A stretch of 64,000 nt of DNA from Thereva unica (taxonomy: Eukaryota; Arthropoda; Insecta; Diptera; Therevidae). The translations under genes and the position numbers were made by a program. This document shows, one piece after another, positions 32,348 to 44,187 of the stretch (position 1 is its first letter; the number at the start of each line of letters is the position of its first letter). The DNA lies in the NCBI GenBank assembly GCA_949987705.1, contig CATLJY010000173.1, forward strand, positions 1 to 64,000, in the 5' to 3' direction. The notes under the pieces are model-generated. The model did not search any database. It saw only the letters and a program-made list of their open reading frames with translations, and had not been told where the DNA came from.

Positions 32348-33632
32348 ATGGATATCAGTACGCGAGCGACTTATCGAGGACAATTAACTAAATTGCATAA
32401 AAGCGTGTCCGAATATCTACAGTCGCCTGAATCGCAAGTTAAACCTCAAAATGCGGAAAACTTTGATGCCATCGAAGAGGAACTTATAGTGTTCTTGGAA
32501 CGGATAACGGCAACGAGAGATAGTCTCAATAAGGCTAACAACGTAGTTCGACCTTCAATTAAGGCAGAGGACATGTCCAAGGATTGTGAGTCTATTGCAG
32601 ACTACGACGATAGAGCCATATCTATGATAGCTCGTGTCAAGCAACGCCTCGTTAAATTGAGATCAACTCAAAACACCGCGATGGAGGGTAATCAGCAAAA
32701 TCTCCTTACCATGAACCAAAGCTCAGTGAAATTGCCAAAACTTAATCTCTGGAAGTTTACTGGTGACTTGAAAGAATGGTTGCCATTTTTGGAGCAGTTT
32801 CGCATGTCAGTGCATGAAAACTTAAATTTGCACGGAGCAGAAAAATTCAACTATTTGCAGTCGCTCTTAACTGGACAAGCCGCAGAATCTATAGCAGGGC
32901 TCACACCAACTCAATCCCATTACGATACGGCCATAACTTTATTGAAAGATGAATACGGAGACAACGATAAAATCGTAGACAAGACTATGCGACAGTTGAT
33001 GGCTTTATCTCCAGTATATTCCCGCTATGATGTAATTGCTCTACGTCGCCTCTACAACTCCGTCGTAGCAAGCACCAGGTCACTTACAGCTATTGGTATT
33101 ATAACTTCTCATTATTCTATAATGCTTAGAAGTGTGCTGCTTAAATGTATGCCGTCCGAACTGAGAATAGAGTTTCATCGTATAAGTGCTGATGGATTGG
33201 ATCAAGTTGAGTCATCATCAACAAAAGATCTCGGACCTGGTTCAAGTGATAGTGTATGCTCTGTTAGTATTGTTGGTGATAAGCAATTTACGCCTATATT
33301 GAAATTTTTAAAGAGAGAGGTAGAATCGTTAGAAAAGGCAAATGAAGCTCGACCACCTCATAAACAATCTAGTCCCAAAATGATGAAAACAGCAACCGGT
33401 TTATTACTCCCCAGTGAAGTGAAGGCTCATTGTTGTTTTTGCAAATTAAATTCGCATAAGTCCGAGGTTGTACTGCTAATCTATCAATTTCTGAACGAAA
33501 AGATAAGCTCAAACGAGAAAGCCGCTGCTTTAAGTGTACAAGACGGGGTCATAGTTCAAAACAGTGTCGTAATCGAGCCATTCGCTGCAATACATGCACC
33601 GGCAATCATGCCACTTCATTATGCGATCCCAT
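32348..33632 (+). pseudogene. BEL gag
   Basis: The start ATG at 32348 begins a helical N-terminus. The capsid region follows: L-P-K-L-N-L-W-K-F-T-G-D-L-K-E-W-L-P-F, then F-N-Y-L-Q-S-L-L-T-G-Q-A-A, then a long helical part with L-K-C-M-P-S-E-L-R, all typical of the BEL/Pao gag (DUF1759 family). A C-x2-C at about 33430 starts the zinc region. The long frame then drifts; in another frame C-F-K-C-T-R-R-G-H-x4-C and C-N-T-C-T-G-N-H-x4-C are visible at about 33520-33625. One frameshift near 33470 therefore separates capsid and knuckles. Gypsy-B cuts the gene at 33633. Confidence 0.85.
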
Positions 33633-33836
33633 TGTAGCGGCAGCACTAAAATATTATCGAATTGCATACACAGTATCAAAGGTTACCGCTAGATCAGCCA
33701 CCCGCGCTAGCATGATAAAAAGCTGTAGATCAGTCTTGTAGTGAACACCAGAGAATAAAGTCAATTCCATCAACCCGTGCGTTTTAATCGTGTACCGTGT
33801 ACCGTTCCTGATAATGTACTCTGCATACCTGCTACA
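33633..33836 (+). repeat. Gypsy-B 5' LTR
   Basis: 204 bp with TGTAG/CTACA inverted ends. AGAATAAAGTC near 33755 may be the polyadenylation signal. Confidence 0.92.
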
Positions 33837-33837
33837 T

Positions 33838-33852
33838 TGGTGACCCCGACGT
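33838..33852 (+). promoter_or_regulatory. Gypsy-B primer-binding site, tRNA-Trp
   Basis: TGGTGACCCCGACGT complements 15 nt at the CCA end of tRNA-Trp, one base after the LTR. Confidence 0.87.
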
Positions 33853-35398
33853 TTGTAAAGTGCTATTTGGAGTTTTTTCGTTTTTAAAAAAATAGTGAAA
33901 AAAACACATTGATACATTTTAAAGAAATTCGCATTTTAAAGCGCCAGTTTAAGCTGCTTATGAAGCAACTAGTAGGGCAGCGAGTAAACACGCCCATTAA
34001 AATTTCTAACTGTGAAATAAATTAAATACAAAGTTCCACATAAAGTTCCGCAACTAAACGAGTAGCAGCAAATTAGGAACACATCATCATTAAAACAGTA
34101 AAAAGAAAAATAAGAAATCTACAAGACCGCATGGTAGAACAATAGCAGCCAGAAACAAAGCGCAACGAGACTCTACAATTTGGAATAGACAGCAACACAA
34201 ACCGCATGGCGAACAAAATTCAGCAAGAAAAACAGCATCCCAGGAGAAAGCATCATTAATACCACAGAATTTTAATGTATTATATTTTTCCTTTCAAAAA
34301 TTGGATATATTTAAGAATACAACTATTATAATATTTTTCATTTTAGGAAGTGAATTATCTTGTTTTTTGGGTACTAAAAAAAAAAAGTTTTAATAGAAAT
34401 ATACATATGTACATGCTACCAAATTTATCTACACATGCAAACAATAAGCACAGTGAGTTATTACAAAAAGATACATAATTTTTTTTTTCTTTTGCATATT
34501 GAAATTAAAATACATTATAATATTTAATATTTTTACGAGAAAAAAGTTCAAACTTCTTTTATATATCAAAAATAATAATAATAATAATAATAATTTATTT
34601 AAAATTGTACAAAAGAACATAATTCTTACAAACGTACAAACAAAATATTAATTGGGTGACTGAGACAAAATGAATATAACATACTACAAACTAAAAAACA
34701 AATAATATTAACAAAATACAAGAAATAATGTACCGTTAATAAAATAGGTCATACAATAAGGCATACATATACATATATACAGTTTTCCCTTTTGTGTTTT
34801 AGCACATTGAACAACACACGTTTTAAATAAACAGTTAGTGACAATGCAATACAATTATATTTAGGATCAAATTAATTAAAAAGGAATCTTATTTTAGTGG
34901 TATAAAGAATAAAAAAATACAAAATTAACAAAGCAAGAACATTAATCGACAACACAAACATTTTATATTTCCTTTCATGCTGTAAGCAGCAGAGATGTTT
35001 TTGTGTTTAGCTAAGATCCATAAGTTAATAATGAGTGCTTAAATAATTGATTGTTCAAATCGATATAAGCCAAGTGTGCATAGTTCAGAGTTATTTTTTT
35101 TTTTGCGGGCAAATTTCGAGCCGAGGTTATTTTTAGTTATATCACACTCGTAGTCTTTCATTAAATGATCTGAGTTTCGAAAGCAAATTTTCAAATATAT
35201 GCCCACACTCAGCCGTACCTATCTCAAGTAGCCATCTAGCAATTCAATTAGTGCCACATTTATAATTTTTACGACCGCTAATTAAATGGAGATTCGCTGA
35301 TCGTTTTCAGTTTTTCTTCCCTAGTTTACTTGAGTTGTAGAAATAAGCCGTGGTGTTTCAGTATATAAATAATTACGTCTGATCTTTGTACCAACAAC
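33853..35398 (+). other. Gypsy-B untranslated leader
   Basis: 1.5 kb, strongly AT-rich, with an (AAT)n microsatellite at about 34570-34592. No supported reading frame on either strand. Confidence 0.65.
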
Positions 35399-36244
35399 AT
35401 GTCCACAGACAACGGGGAAACGGAGAACCCCGGGGCATCATCGAAAAATGACCCCTGGGAGCAACCAGAACCCATCAACCCTTTGATTAGCAGTATAAAA
35501 ATACCCCCATTCTGGAGCAATCGCCCAGATTTATGGTTCGTCCAGGTAGAGACACAATTCAAAGTAAAACGGATAACTTCTTCGGACACTAAATATGATC
35601 ACTTGGTAGCGTCCCTACCACAAGAAACGATGGAAATCGTAGCCGACATACTGCTGCACCCACCCAACCAAGATAAGTATGAACATCTTAAAGCAAGTCT
35701 TCTCTTACGCTCAACAGATTCAGAAGAGCGCAGGCTCGACACCCTCATGCATAAACTCCAGCTGGGTGATTACACGCCGTCGGAACTTTACCGACACATG
35801 GAATCCTTAGCTGGAGGGAATAGCTTAGTTAATCCAATGCTGTTAAAAAAGCTGTGGATAAATAAACTCCCTCAAACACTTCAAACCTGTGTAATCGCGA
35901 TCGAAAGCTCCCACACTCTGGACGAGCTGTTCACCATCGCGGACAAAATACACGATTCGAGTACCATCTCCAACATTTCTGCGGTGCATTCTAACACCAC
36001 CAAACACTCAAGAGACAGCGGCCTCAGTATTACCGATACCTTGCAACAATTGACAGAAAGAATCAAACGACTGGAACTAAGAAATTCTAACCGGTCAAGA
36101 CAACGTTCTGTGTCACAAAGCCGTTATAAACACAGAAGCCCGGTCAGTAATGACAGAAAAAGCAGTTGTTGGTATCATAGGAAATACGGTGTCAATGCTA
36201 AAAAATGTGTACCACCCTGCGACAAGAGCGTAATAGACAATTAA
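35399..36244 (+). CDS. Gypsy-B gag
   Basis: 281 codons, intact. Residues 1-30 are a polar acidic linker; then [33 protein letters not shown] and I-A-D-K-I-H-D-S mark the capsid domain (~residues 35-190). A Ser/Arg-rich tract follows, and the C-terminal box is C-W-Y-H-R-K-Y-G-x3-K-K-C-x3-C (residues ~258-275), a CHCC arrangement typical of the CsRn1 clade in place of CCHC. The protein would form the cytoplasmic particle and bind genomic RNA. A run of six A at 36200-36205 lies exactly where the pol frame opens. Confidence 0.93.
   Translation: MSTDNGETENPGASSKNDPWEQPEPINPLISSIKIPPFWSNRPDLWFVQVETQFKVKRITSSDTKYDHLVASLPQETMEIVADILLHPPNQDKYEHLKASLLLRSTDSEERRLDTLMHKLQLGDYTPSELYRHMESLAGGNSLVNPMLLKKLWINKLPQTLQTCVIAIESSHTLDELFTIADKIHDSSTISNISAVHSNTTKHSRDSGLSITDTLQQLTERIKRLELRNSNRSRQRSVSQSRYKHRSPVSNDRKSSCWYHRKYGVNAKKCVPPCDKSVIDN
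36200..36205 (+). promoter_or_regulatory. Candidate -1 frameshift site, gag to pol
   Basis: Six A as two in-frame Lys codons in gag (codon starts at 36200 and 36203). A -1 slip here would place the ribosome on the codon at 36205, the first complete stretch of the open pol frame; the pol frame has a stop at 36199-36201. The gag stop is at 36242-36244. No pseudoknot was worked out. A second A-rich stretch begins at the gag stop and is less suitable. Confidence 0.5.
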
Positions 36245-39200
36245 AAAAACTAAAAAGAACTGCTTCGTGTGCGGCAACGAAAGCAAACAATTATTCGCGC
36301 CGCCTCTTCCTTCTTGACAAAAATAGTCAAATCATCTTCCTCATCGATACAGGAGCGGAGGTATCCATTATTCCGAAAAGGTTAAACCCAAACCGATCCG
36401 CTCAAAGTAGCCCTACTTTGGCATCAGCTAATGGCACGCCCATAGCTACCTACGGGTACAAACATCTAACGCTAAATCTAGGATTACGCCGAAATTTCGA
36501 CCACACGTTTACTATTGCAGCACTTAATTACGCCATTATCGGCGCAGATTTTTTACATAAATACAGTTTACTAGTTGATCTTCGACACAAGAGACTCATT
36601 GACCAAACAACCTCGTTAACAATTAACTGCAAAGCGCGAAAATGTTCTTCAACGTCCCCCAAACTTTTAGTGGTCGAAGGAGAATATGGAACAATTCTAA
36701 ACGAGTTCCCAGCATTAAAAGCCCCACCAAACTTCAACTTAAAGGTCAAACACAGTGTCGTACACCGAATTCACACAAATGGACCCTTACCAGCCGCGCG
36801 TCCGAGAAGATTACACCCACAAAAATATGCTATCGCTAAAGAGGAATTCGAAACGATGGTAAGACTAGGCATTTGTCGCCCGTCAGCATCGGCCGCCGCC
36901 TCGCCTTTACACCTGGTCCCCAAAAAGGATTCCAGTTGGCGCCCATGCGGCGATTATCGCCAGCTTAATAACATCACGGAATTCGACAAATACCCATTGC
37001 CCAACATCCAGGATTTTACTACACGGTTACATGGTTGTAAAATATTTTCTAAAATAGACCTAGTCCGAGCCTACCACCAAATACCGGTAGCTCCAGAAGA
37101 TATTTACAAGACCGCAGTTATAACTCCATTTGGGCTTTTCGAATTCCTCAGAATGCCCTTCGGTGTTAAAAACGGGGCACAAACGTTTCAGCGTTTCATC
37201 AACGAAATCTTGGCAGGTCTCGATTTCGTTTTCTGTTACATTGACGACATACTAGTCGGAAGCGAAACGCCCGACAAACATAAAGAACACTTGCTCGTTC
37301 TATTTAAGCGACTTCAGGACCACGGAATCAATGTTAATCCGACAAAATGTTCCCTAGGTCAAACAGAATTAGACTACTTGGGACACAAAATCAGCGAGGA
37401 AGGCATACTACCCTCCAAAGATAAAATTGAGGCACTTAGCAATTACCCAAAGCCTCACACACAAAAAAATTTGCAACGCTTTTTAGGTATGGCAAATTTT
37501 TACCATCGCTTTATTCCGCGTTTCTCCGCTCTCGCCGGCCCCTTATACGATCTCATCAAACAATCAGATTCAGATAAACGCAAACCAAACATACTCGAAT
37601 GGGAGAACTCCCATGAAGAAGCTTTCGAGGAAATAAAAACCAAACTTCAAAACTGTACCTTACTCGCACATCCGAATCCAACCGCAAAACTAAGCGTTTG
37701 GGTAGACGCATCCGGCGACGCAGTGGGAGGAGCTATTCAACAATCTAATGGTACACATTGGGAACCACTCAGTTTCTTTTCCCGACGACTAAAACCAGCC
37801 GAGAGGAGATATTCAGCGTTTGACCGCGAATTATTAGCCCTATACTTAACAATTAGACATTACAGATATTTTTTAGAAGGCAAAGATTTCACCGTATATA
37901 CGGATCATAAACCCCTCACGACAGCGATCGTTTCAAAAACAGACAAATCCCCAAGGCAAACAAACCACCTGTCATTCATCTCCGAATTCACTAATGACAT
38001 CAGATACGTCAAAGGTTGTCATAACGTAGTGTCCGACGCCTTGTCAAGAGCACACATTGACGCAATGCAAAACCCTAAGAAAATCGACATTGAGATCTTA
38101 AGCAAAGAACAAGAAAACGACGAAGAATTGAAAGCCCTTCTAAACAGCCAAACCGAGGACAAATCACTCTCTTTCACATTAAAACTAATCAAAATACCTC
38201 TCGACAATTTGCATATTTGGTGCGAAACCTCAACAGGTACGGACCGGCCTTACGTCGCAGAAAACCTCCATCGTAGCATTTTTGACACAATACACAACCT
38301 TTCGCATCCCAGCATTCGCTGCACAAATAAGCTCCTTACGTCGAAATACTTTTGGCCAAAAATGAATAAAGAGATAAATTGGTGGTCAAGATCTTGTAAC
38401 TCGTGTCAAAAGGCAAAAGTCATACGCCACACAGTAACTCCACAAGGAAACTTCAATACTCCCTCCGGGAGATTTCAACATGTACACATGGATATAGTGG
38501 GTCCCCTACCACCTTCTAACGGCCACATGTACCTATTAACAATGAAAGATCGTTTCTCTCGTTGGGTGGAAGCAATACCTATCCGAAACATCGAAAGCAA
38601 AACTGTGTGCAATGCGTTCATCCAGCACTGGGTAGCGCGTTTCGGAGTATGCCAAACATTAACCACAGACCAAGGGACGCAATTTGAGTCCTCGCTGTTC
38701 AATGAACTGTCGAACATTTTGGGACAACATCGTATCAGAACTACGACCTACCATCCGCAGTCAAACGGATCGGAAGAACGTTTCCATAGACAGCTCAAGG
38801 TAGCTATACGTGCATCACCACAGCCAAAAAATTGGTATAACAGTTTGCCATGGATTCTGTTAGGAATCCGTTCCGCACTTTTGGAAGACATAGGTTTTTC
38901 CCCAGCACAGTTGCTTTACGGCCAATCCCTACGTCTCCCGGGAGAGTTTATCACTCAGCAAACCCCACAGGATCTCGAAATGACAAGCACACTAGATAAG
39001 GAAATACAGGAGTGCATGACCAACCTTAGACCTATTTCCTCACGAACTAGAAAACAAAACAAAATCTTTCAGCCACAAGATATCGAAAATAGCACCCACG
39101 TGTTCATTAAAGAAGGGATATATAAAGGAAGTTTGAACCCGCCATATACGGGCCCGCATAAAGTACTAGCAAGAAGAGACAAGACATTAGAAGTATGTGT

Positions 39201-39324
39201 AGACGGAAAAACGCAAGTTATCAATATAGATCGAACTAAACCCGCGCACGTTTTAGACCCTAATTTCAGTACAACACCAAAAACAAGATCATTAACAAGA
39301 CGTAGAGTAGTTTTTAAACTGTAG
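36205..39324 (+). CDS. Gypsy-B pol: protease, RT, RNase H, integrase
   Basis: 1039 codons, intact, in the -1 frame to gag. Order: retropepsin [10 protein letters not shown] (~48-57); RT with [11 protein letters not shown] (~250), [19 protein letters not shown] and F-C-Y-I-D-D-I-L-V (~345); RNase H with [14 protein letters not shown] and Y-T-D-H-K-P; integrase with H-x3-H...C-N-S-C zinc region and a DDE core ([20 protein letters not shown]; 35 residues between second Asp and Glu); then a GPY/F-like module Y-T-G-P-H-K-V-L. No env follows. Every catalytic residue I looked for is present, so the polyprotein could work; the damaged 3' LTR is the visible defect. Confidence 0.96.
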   Translation: MCTTLRQERNRQLKKLKRTASCAATKANNYSRRLFLLDKNSQIIFLIDTGAEVSIIPKRLNPNRSAQSSPTLASANGTPIATYGYKHLTLNLGLRRNFDHTFTIAALNYAIIGADFLHKYSLLVDLRHKRLIDQTTSLTINCKARKCSSTSPKLLVVEGEYGTILNEFPALKAPPNFNLKVKHSVVHRIHTNGPLPAARPRRLHPQKYAIAKEEFETMVRLGICRPSASAAASPLHLVPKKDSSWRPCGDYRQLNNITEFDKYPLPNIQDFTTRLHGCKIFSKIDLVRAYHQIPVAPEDIYKTAVITPFGLFEFLRMPFGVKNGAQTFQRFINEILAGLDFVFCYIDDILVGSETPDKHKEHLLVLFKRLQDHGINVNPTKCSLGQTELDYLGHKISEEGILPSKDKIEALSNYPKPHTQKNLQRFLGMANFYHRFIPRFSALAGPLYDLIKQSDSDKRKPNILEWENSHEEAFEEIKTKLQNCTLLAHPNPTAKLSVWVDASGDAVGGAIQQSNGTHWEPLSFFSRRLKPAERRYSAFDRELLALYLTIRHYRYFLEGKDFTVYTDHKPLTTAIVSKTDKSPRQTNHLSFISEFTNDIRYVKGCHNVVSDALSRAHIDAMQNPKKIDIEILSKEQENDEELKALLNSQTEDKSLSFTLKLIKIPLDNLHIWCETSTGTDRPYVAENLHRSIFDTIHNLSHPSIRCTNKLLTSKYFWPKMNKEINWWSRSCNSCQKAKVIRHTVTPQGNFNTPSGRFQHVHMDIVGPLPPSNGHMYLLTMKDRFSRWVEAIPIRNIESKTVCNAFIQHWVARFGVCQTLTTDQGTQFESSLFNELSNILGQHRIRTTTYHPQSNGSEERFHRQLKVAIRASPQPKNWYNSLPWILLGIRSALLEDIGFSPAQLLYGQSLRLPGEFITQQTPQDLEMTSTLDKEIQECMTNLRPISSRTRKQNKIFQPQDIENSTHVFIKEGIYKGSLNPPYTGPHKVLARRDKTLEVCVDGKTQVINIDRTKPAHVLDPNFSTTPKTRSLTRRRVVFKL

Positions 39325-41318
39325 TTAAAAAAAAAAAAAAAAAAAATACTTAAAATTTAAGCATGAAATTTATAGAAACATAGATAATGGGTGGTGTGAA
39401 TAAAAACTGAGTGTACACTTACGGTGAACACTTCTGAGTGGAGTGATTCATTAAAAATGAACACTCGATTTGGTGTGAATAAAAATTTCCTCATTTAAAT
39501 GCAATTCACTCAGGGGAAATTTTTGGGATTCAAGTGTTGAAGTGTCAATGCTTTACGTTAAGTAATAGTCAAAGTAGGCAAAAATTTTATTTTTATCAAA
39601 AAGCAAAGTAGAACAGGTAAAATACTAAAAATAGCGAAAATGATTGGGTAGAAGCTGAAACTTGACAGAAATGTTCTTTTAAGAGCATTAGGCTCAAGGG
39701 ATGGGGGTTAGGCTCAAAATATCAGTTTTTTTGATATTTTTATCGTAAAATAATGTTCACAAAGTTTATAGATTATGGAATTATCTACAAGAAAAAGGTA
39801 TTATACATTTACCCGAATGAATTGCCATTCATAAGATATCATCGTTTTAAAGACTTCAAATACTGATATGCTCTCATTTGGAACTTATATAGGTCATCAG
39901 ACGTTCAATAAATCCGTTGTCTTTGTAAATGCTAAAAAACGAAGAAAATCGTTATTTTGCTCATGCTTTACACTTAAATGGAGCCACTCAAGTTTCTGCT
40001 CTTTATACTAAACAAAGAAAATACATGTACATGAAAGATAAGCCTAAGTATGTTGGTTTACCATAATTAGGCTAGGAGTTATTCAACTTTAAGTAAATTA
40101 AAAAAAAAAAAAAATTTGCGTAAACACCCTGTATCTTAGTGGATAGTTTGGATAGACCACTCTCTAGAATAATTTGTTCCTCCAAATACATCCAGGAATG
40201 ACCCATGAAAATATTAGCTACGTAGTCCAACAAAGGATTCATCGAACGTCTGATGACCTGTACAAGTCCCAAATTAAAAGGAAGCGCTCTGCCAAGTTTC
40301 AGACCGTACCTATTCGCTTTTTTCGGCTTATTTACCTGTACTTAAAAAGGGAATTAAAATGTTTCTGAATATTAATCCCCGAAGAAGAAAATGTCACTGT
40401 CAGCGGTGATTCCGGCGATAAAAAAATTAAAACTTACTTAAACATGTAGGTGATCCGGGCTTTCAAGTCGGTTAATATCTTGGCATCCACAGACAACAGC
40501 GGCAAAATAATTTGGGAGGTGTGTAGTAGATACTATTTGCACAAGAGCATACAAGAGAGAAATGGATCAAATTTCTGAGGCAAATTGCAATTGGGGCTCT
40601 GGATTTTATCCATAAATCATAATTTTAATAAATTGACAAAATTTTTGAAGCTGAACTTTCCTTTTTAATTTTTTGCTCCATCGATTATCTCTTCATCTAT
40701 TTCATCCAAAAAATCAATTTCTTCACACATTTTTCGTTTTAAAGCTCCTCGCCACTACCCTTAACTTTTACGAGCGTTCACTCACAAATAAACGTAAAAA
40801 CTGAATTTTATTCACACCAAAATGAAGTGTTCACTTTATATGTAGAAATGACAGAGTGAAGTACTTAACGAAACCTAACGAAGAATATTCTTATTCACGC
40901 CAAACTAAGTGTTCCCTGCAAAAATAGGAGTGAACGCTTGCACTCAGTTTTTATTCACGCCACCCAATAACTACACATGTATAGACTCAATTAGCAAAAT
41001 TATTAAAATTAAACATTTAAGCATGAAATTTATACAAATACAAACTTGAATTACAACTTCATATGAAATGCACACACAAAATTAGAATAATTATTAATAT
41101 TCAACACTTAAGCATAAAATTTATACACACATACACATAAACTGTAACTACACATGAATAGACAAAATTATAAAAATATTAAAAATAAATACAAAGTTGT
41201 ACAAATACAAGCATGAGAAACAATTTTGCATGAAAGAGAACGTAGTCAGTAAGATTATTTTAAGGATTGTTAAACATTATATTTTACACATTTATACATA
41301 TATATATTTTTTTTCCAC
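39325..41318 (+). repeat. Gypsy-B 3' region with ~110-bp repeats
   Basis: After an A-rich run (39328-39347), units starting ACATTTAAGCATGAAATTTATA recur at about 39350, 41010 and 41105, with ACTACACATG(A/T)ATAGAC between them. The first unit is split by the TIR element at 39388-40966. Removing that element with one ATAA rejoins the unit. No coding frame is supported. Confidence 0.75.
39388..40966. mobile_element. 1.58-kb TIR element, TSD ATAA, subterminal repeats
   Basis: The ends read TGGGTGGTGTGAATAAAAAC on the left and the complement (with C for T at one position) on the right, about 26 bp in all, flanked by ATAA at 39384-39387 and 40967-40970. The motif GGTGTGAATAAAA or its complement occurs again inside both ends (about 39470, 40805 and 40890), like clustered transposase-binding sites. 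The interior has only short frames (for example 40174-40368) with no family resemblance, so it is non-autonomous. A 4-bp duplication with TGGG ends does not let me name the superfamily. Confidence 0.82.
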
Positions 41319-41330
41319 GAGGGGGAGTGA
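41319..41330 (+). promoter_or_regulatory. Gypsy-B polypurine tract
   Basis: GAGGGGGAGTGA immediately before the 3' LTR. Same core as Gypsy-A. Confidence 0.82.
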
Positions 41331-41506
41331 TGTAGCGGCAACACTAAAATATTATCGAATTGCATACACAGTATCAAAGGTTACCGCTAGATCAGCCACC
41401 CGCGCTAGCATGATAAAAAGCTGTAGATCAGTCTTGTAGTGAACACCAGAGAATAAAGTCAATTCCATCAACCCGTGCGTTTTAATCGTGTACCGTGTAC
41501 CGTTCC
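41331..41506 (+). repeat. Gypsy-B 3' LTR, truncated at its end
   Basis: Identity with the 5' LTR runs to CGTGTACCGTTCC and then stops; BEL pol sequence follows (GCAAATTATCAG). About 28 bp, including the terminal CTGCTACA, and any target duplication are gone. Confidence 0.9.
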
Positions 41507-42999
41507 GCAAATTATCAGACCAACGTTTACAAAAATGCGATCAAAATAATGCAGCCGTCGTAAAACAAACAACAAATTTGTGTTCTTCCTCCCAACAGTC
41601 ATCTGAAGTGTACCTGCAAACTGCGTGTGCATTTCTCTCATCAGAAAAGACAACAGAATCAGTGTATTTCGCAAGAGTTGTTTTTGACGGATGCAGTCAA
41701 CGATCCTATATTAGGGAAGAAGTTTCAAGGAAGCTAAATTTAGAAATTGTAGACACCGTCGTCATAAGCATTTTGCCATTTGGAACCACAGAAGCACCTC
41801 CGCAACGAGTCTGCAATCGAGTAAAAGTTATAGTTAGAAGCCAGCACTACAACGAAAACCTGACAATCGTGGCAGTAGAAACACCAGACAACTGTTTGGA
41901 CACCTTGCCGGTACCTAATTTAACCTGTGCCGATTTTCCTAATTTTATCCTTGCAGATTCAAGAGAAAACGGTGATCCTGAAGGTGGAATTTCCCTACTC
42001 ATTGGCGCAGACTATTACTGGAGTTTCGTACATCATAACCACATTAAGAGATTATCGCCGCGTTTAACAGCAATAAAAACCATTCTCGGCTGGACCATAC
42101 AAGGGCCAGCTCTTGACGAACAACACGATGATGGAGTACGCCAGAGCACAAAAACGATGGCATTGCAAATAAGTCTATGTACCGATAATCAGATTAAACA
42201 GTTTTGGGACCTTGAGACTATCGGCTTAGATAATCCAAGTGCCGTAGAATCTAATAATGTTGACATAAATAAGTACATTAAAAAAACAGGACAAAGGTAT
42301 GAAGCATCTCTTTTGTGGAGAAACGACAAAATAGAATTAAGTGATAATCGGAAGAATGCACTTATACGACTCGATGGTTTAGTGAGGAAATTAAAACGTA
42401 ATACTGGAAAGCTACAGGAATATGACTCCGCTATGTGGGAATTAATAAATTCTGGGTTTGCGGAAAGGGCAAATTCGGATCTAAAAACTCCTTCGCGAAC
42501 TTTTTACATGCCTCATCGACCCGTCTATAAAGAAGAAAGCGTAACTACTAAAACAAGGATTGTTTTTGATGCGTCAGCGCGAGCACAAGACAGTTTATCT
42601 CTGAATGATAATTTATTTGCAGGACCAAACCTTCTACCCGATATTCTGTCTGTGCTATTGAATTTCCGTATTGGTAGGATTGGTTTAGTGGCCGACATCG
42701 AGAAGGCATTCCTGCAAATTTCTCTAGCAGAACAGGATCGCGATGCTCTTCGGTTCCTTTGGTTTCAGCGCAAAGTAGATAATTTAAGTGAGCTCCCTAG
42801 TTACGATGAATTTCGAATGACTCGTGTACCTTTTGGAGTTACTTGTAGTCCTTTTCTTTTAACATCTACATTAAAGAAATATTTAGAGAACGAGTCTTTT
42901 TCATATCCAAATACGTGTCGAATACTGCAAAGATCTTTCTATTTGGATGACTTAATCTTGAGTGTAGACAATGACCGGAGCCTACGAAATCTACACTGA
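41507..42999 (+). pseudogene. BEL pol, protease and reverse transcriptase
   Basis: Protease region: E-V-Y-L-Q-T-A, then V-V-F-D-G-C-S-Q-R-S-Y-I, the BEL-type active-site loop, and L-I-G-A-D-Y-Y-W. RT: the conserved T-K-T-R-I-V-F-D-A-S-A at about residue 348 of the frame, S-L-N-D-N-L-F-A-G-P-N-L, V-A-D-I-E-K-A-F-L-Q-I, R-V-P-F-G-V-T-C-S-P and the active site F-Y-L-D-D-L-I. The frame ends at 42999 after one frameshift. The first few residues of the open frame derive from the end of the Gypsy-B LTR. Confidence 0.9.
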
Positions 43000-43657
43000 T
43001 GCTTGCGATATATTAAAACGGGCCTCCATGACTTTAAGGAAATGGAATTCAAATAGCGAGGATCTACGATCCAGAATCCAACAGCATCTCATTACAAACA
43101 ACTCGCAAAAGGTCTTGGGTATAATGTGGTTTTACTCAACTGATGAAATTACTGTTGATTTGCGGCTAGTAATGCAATCGGTGCCAACGGAAAACGTTAC
43201 AAAGAGAATTATACTCCAGTTTGTTGCTCGTATATACGATCCCCTCGGTATACTTGGACCCTTTGTGGTAAAGTTGAAGATACTGTTTCAGGAAACTTGG
43301 AAATCTAAACTTGAATGGAATGAGCCTCTGCCTCCCCAACTCTTAGCAACCTGGAATTCCTGTATCGCGGATATGCAAGTATTAAATAATATGGTATTGC
43401 CCAGATGTGTCTTCACTAGTTCTAACCGTACCAACGTACCGCTCCACATATTTGCTGATGCTAGTCTCAGTGCCTACGGAGTAGTTGCCTACATCAGAAG
43501 CTTAAATGAAGATGGCCACATTAGCGTAAGGTATCTTACTTCGAGGAATAGAGTTGCACCCATTAAATTGTCCGGTGATTCCGAACTCACTTTACCAAAG
43601 CTGGAATTGACCGCTGCCTTGATAGCATCGCTTGAGTTTCCTGCAAAAAAATCTTGA
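42971..43657 (+). pseudogene. BEL pol, RT connection and RNase H start
   Basis: Continues from the RT in another frame: I-Y-T-D-A-C-D-I-L, K-V-L-G-I-M-W, R-I-Y-D-P-L-G-I-L-G-P, then the RNase H strand I-F-A-D-A-S-L-S-A-Y-G. Ends at 43657 because of a frameshift inside L-P-K-L-E-L-T-A-A. Confidence 0.88.
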
Positions 43658-44187
43658 TGTAACCTGGGATTGTGCATTCTTGTGGTCAGACTCAAACATC
43701 GCGCTCCACTGGATAAACGGAGATATAAGAAGATGGAAGCCTTACGTTGTGCATCGTGTGACTGAAATCAGGAATTTAACTGAGAATACTACTTGGAAAC
43801 ATTGCCCCGGAGATCAGAATCCTGCCGACCTGTTGACACGTGGAATAAGTGCAGTTAAACTGGTTCATGCATCCGTGTGGCTCCATGGACCATCTTGGTT
43901 GTCAAACAAGATTGAGGATTGGCCTCCGCCGCAACCAAACTGCAAACTTAACTTTACGTCGCTTTTAACCTGCCTTATGGCTGCAGATGAAGGATGCAAG
44001 CCAGAAGTTAACGAGACAAAAGTTCTACCTGTTGATATTACAAAATTTTGTAATTATCGAAGGCTTCTCAGAGTGACGGCATAAGTACCATACCAGTCTT
44101 CATATATTAGCTAACGAACTTCAGAAGGCCGAGTTAGTTTGGATTCAGCTCGTACAACGATAGTTTTATGGTACAGAAATAAAAGCG
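43632..44187 (+). pseudogene. BEL pol, RNase H end and linker
   Basis: W-S-D-S-N-I-A-L-H-W, H-R-V-T-E-I, H-C-P-G-D-Q-N-P-A-D-L-L-T-R-G are the BEL RNase H closing motifs. The frame reaches a stop at 44084; similarity continues weakly to about 44187, where the integrase frame opens. Confidence 0.85.

Larger units (their letters stand above)
33633..41506 (+). mobile_element. Gypsy-B: CsRn1-type Ty3/Gypsy with intact gag and pol
   Basis: It lies between BEL gag and BEL pol. The left LTR is 33633-33836, TGTAGCGGC to CTGCTACA. The right LTR is 41331-41506 and lacks about the last 28 bp; over the shared 176 bp I see one difference. PBS complements tRNA-Trp over 15 nt. Gag and pol are both uninterrupted with a 40-nt overlap. 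The 3' UTR contains ~110-bp tandem repeats broken by a 1.58-kb TIR element. It is a relative of Gypsy-A (parallel gag and pol throughout) but its LTRs are different, so they are separate families of one lineage. Confidence 0.92.
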
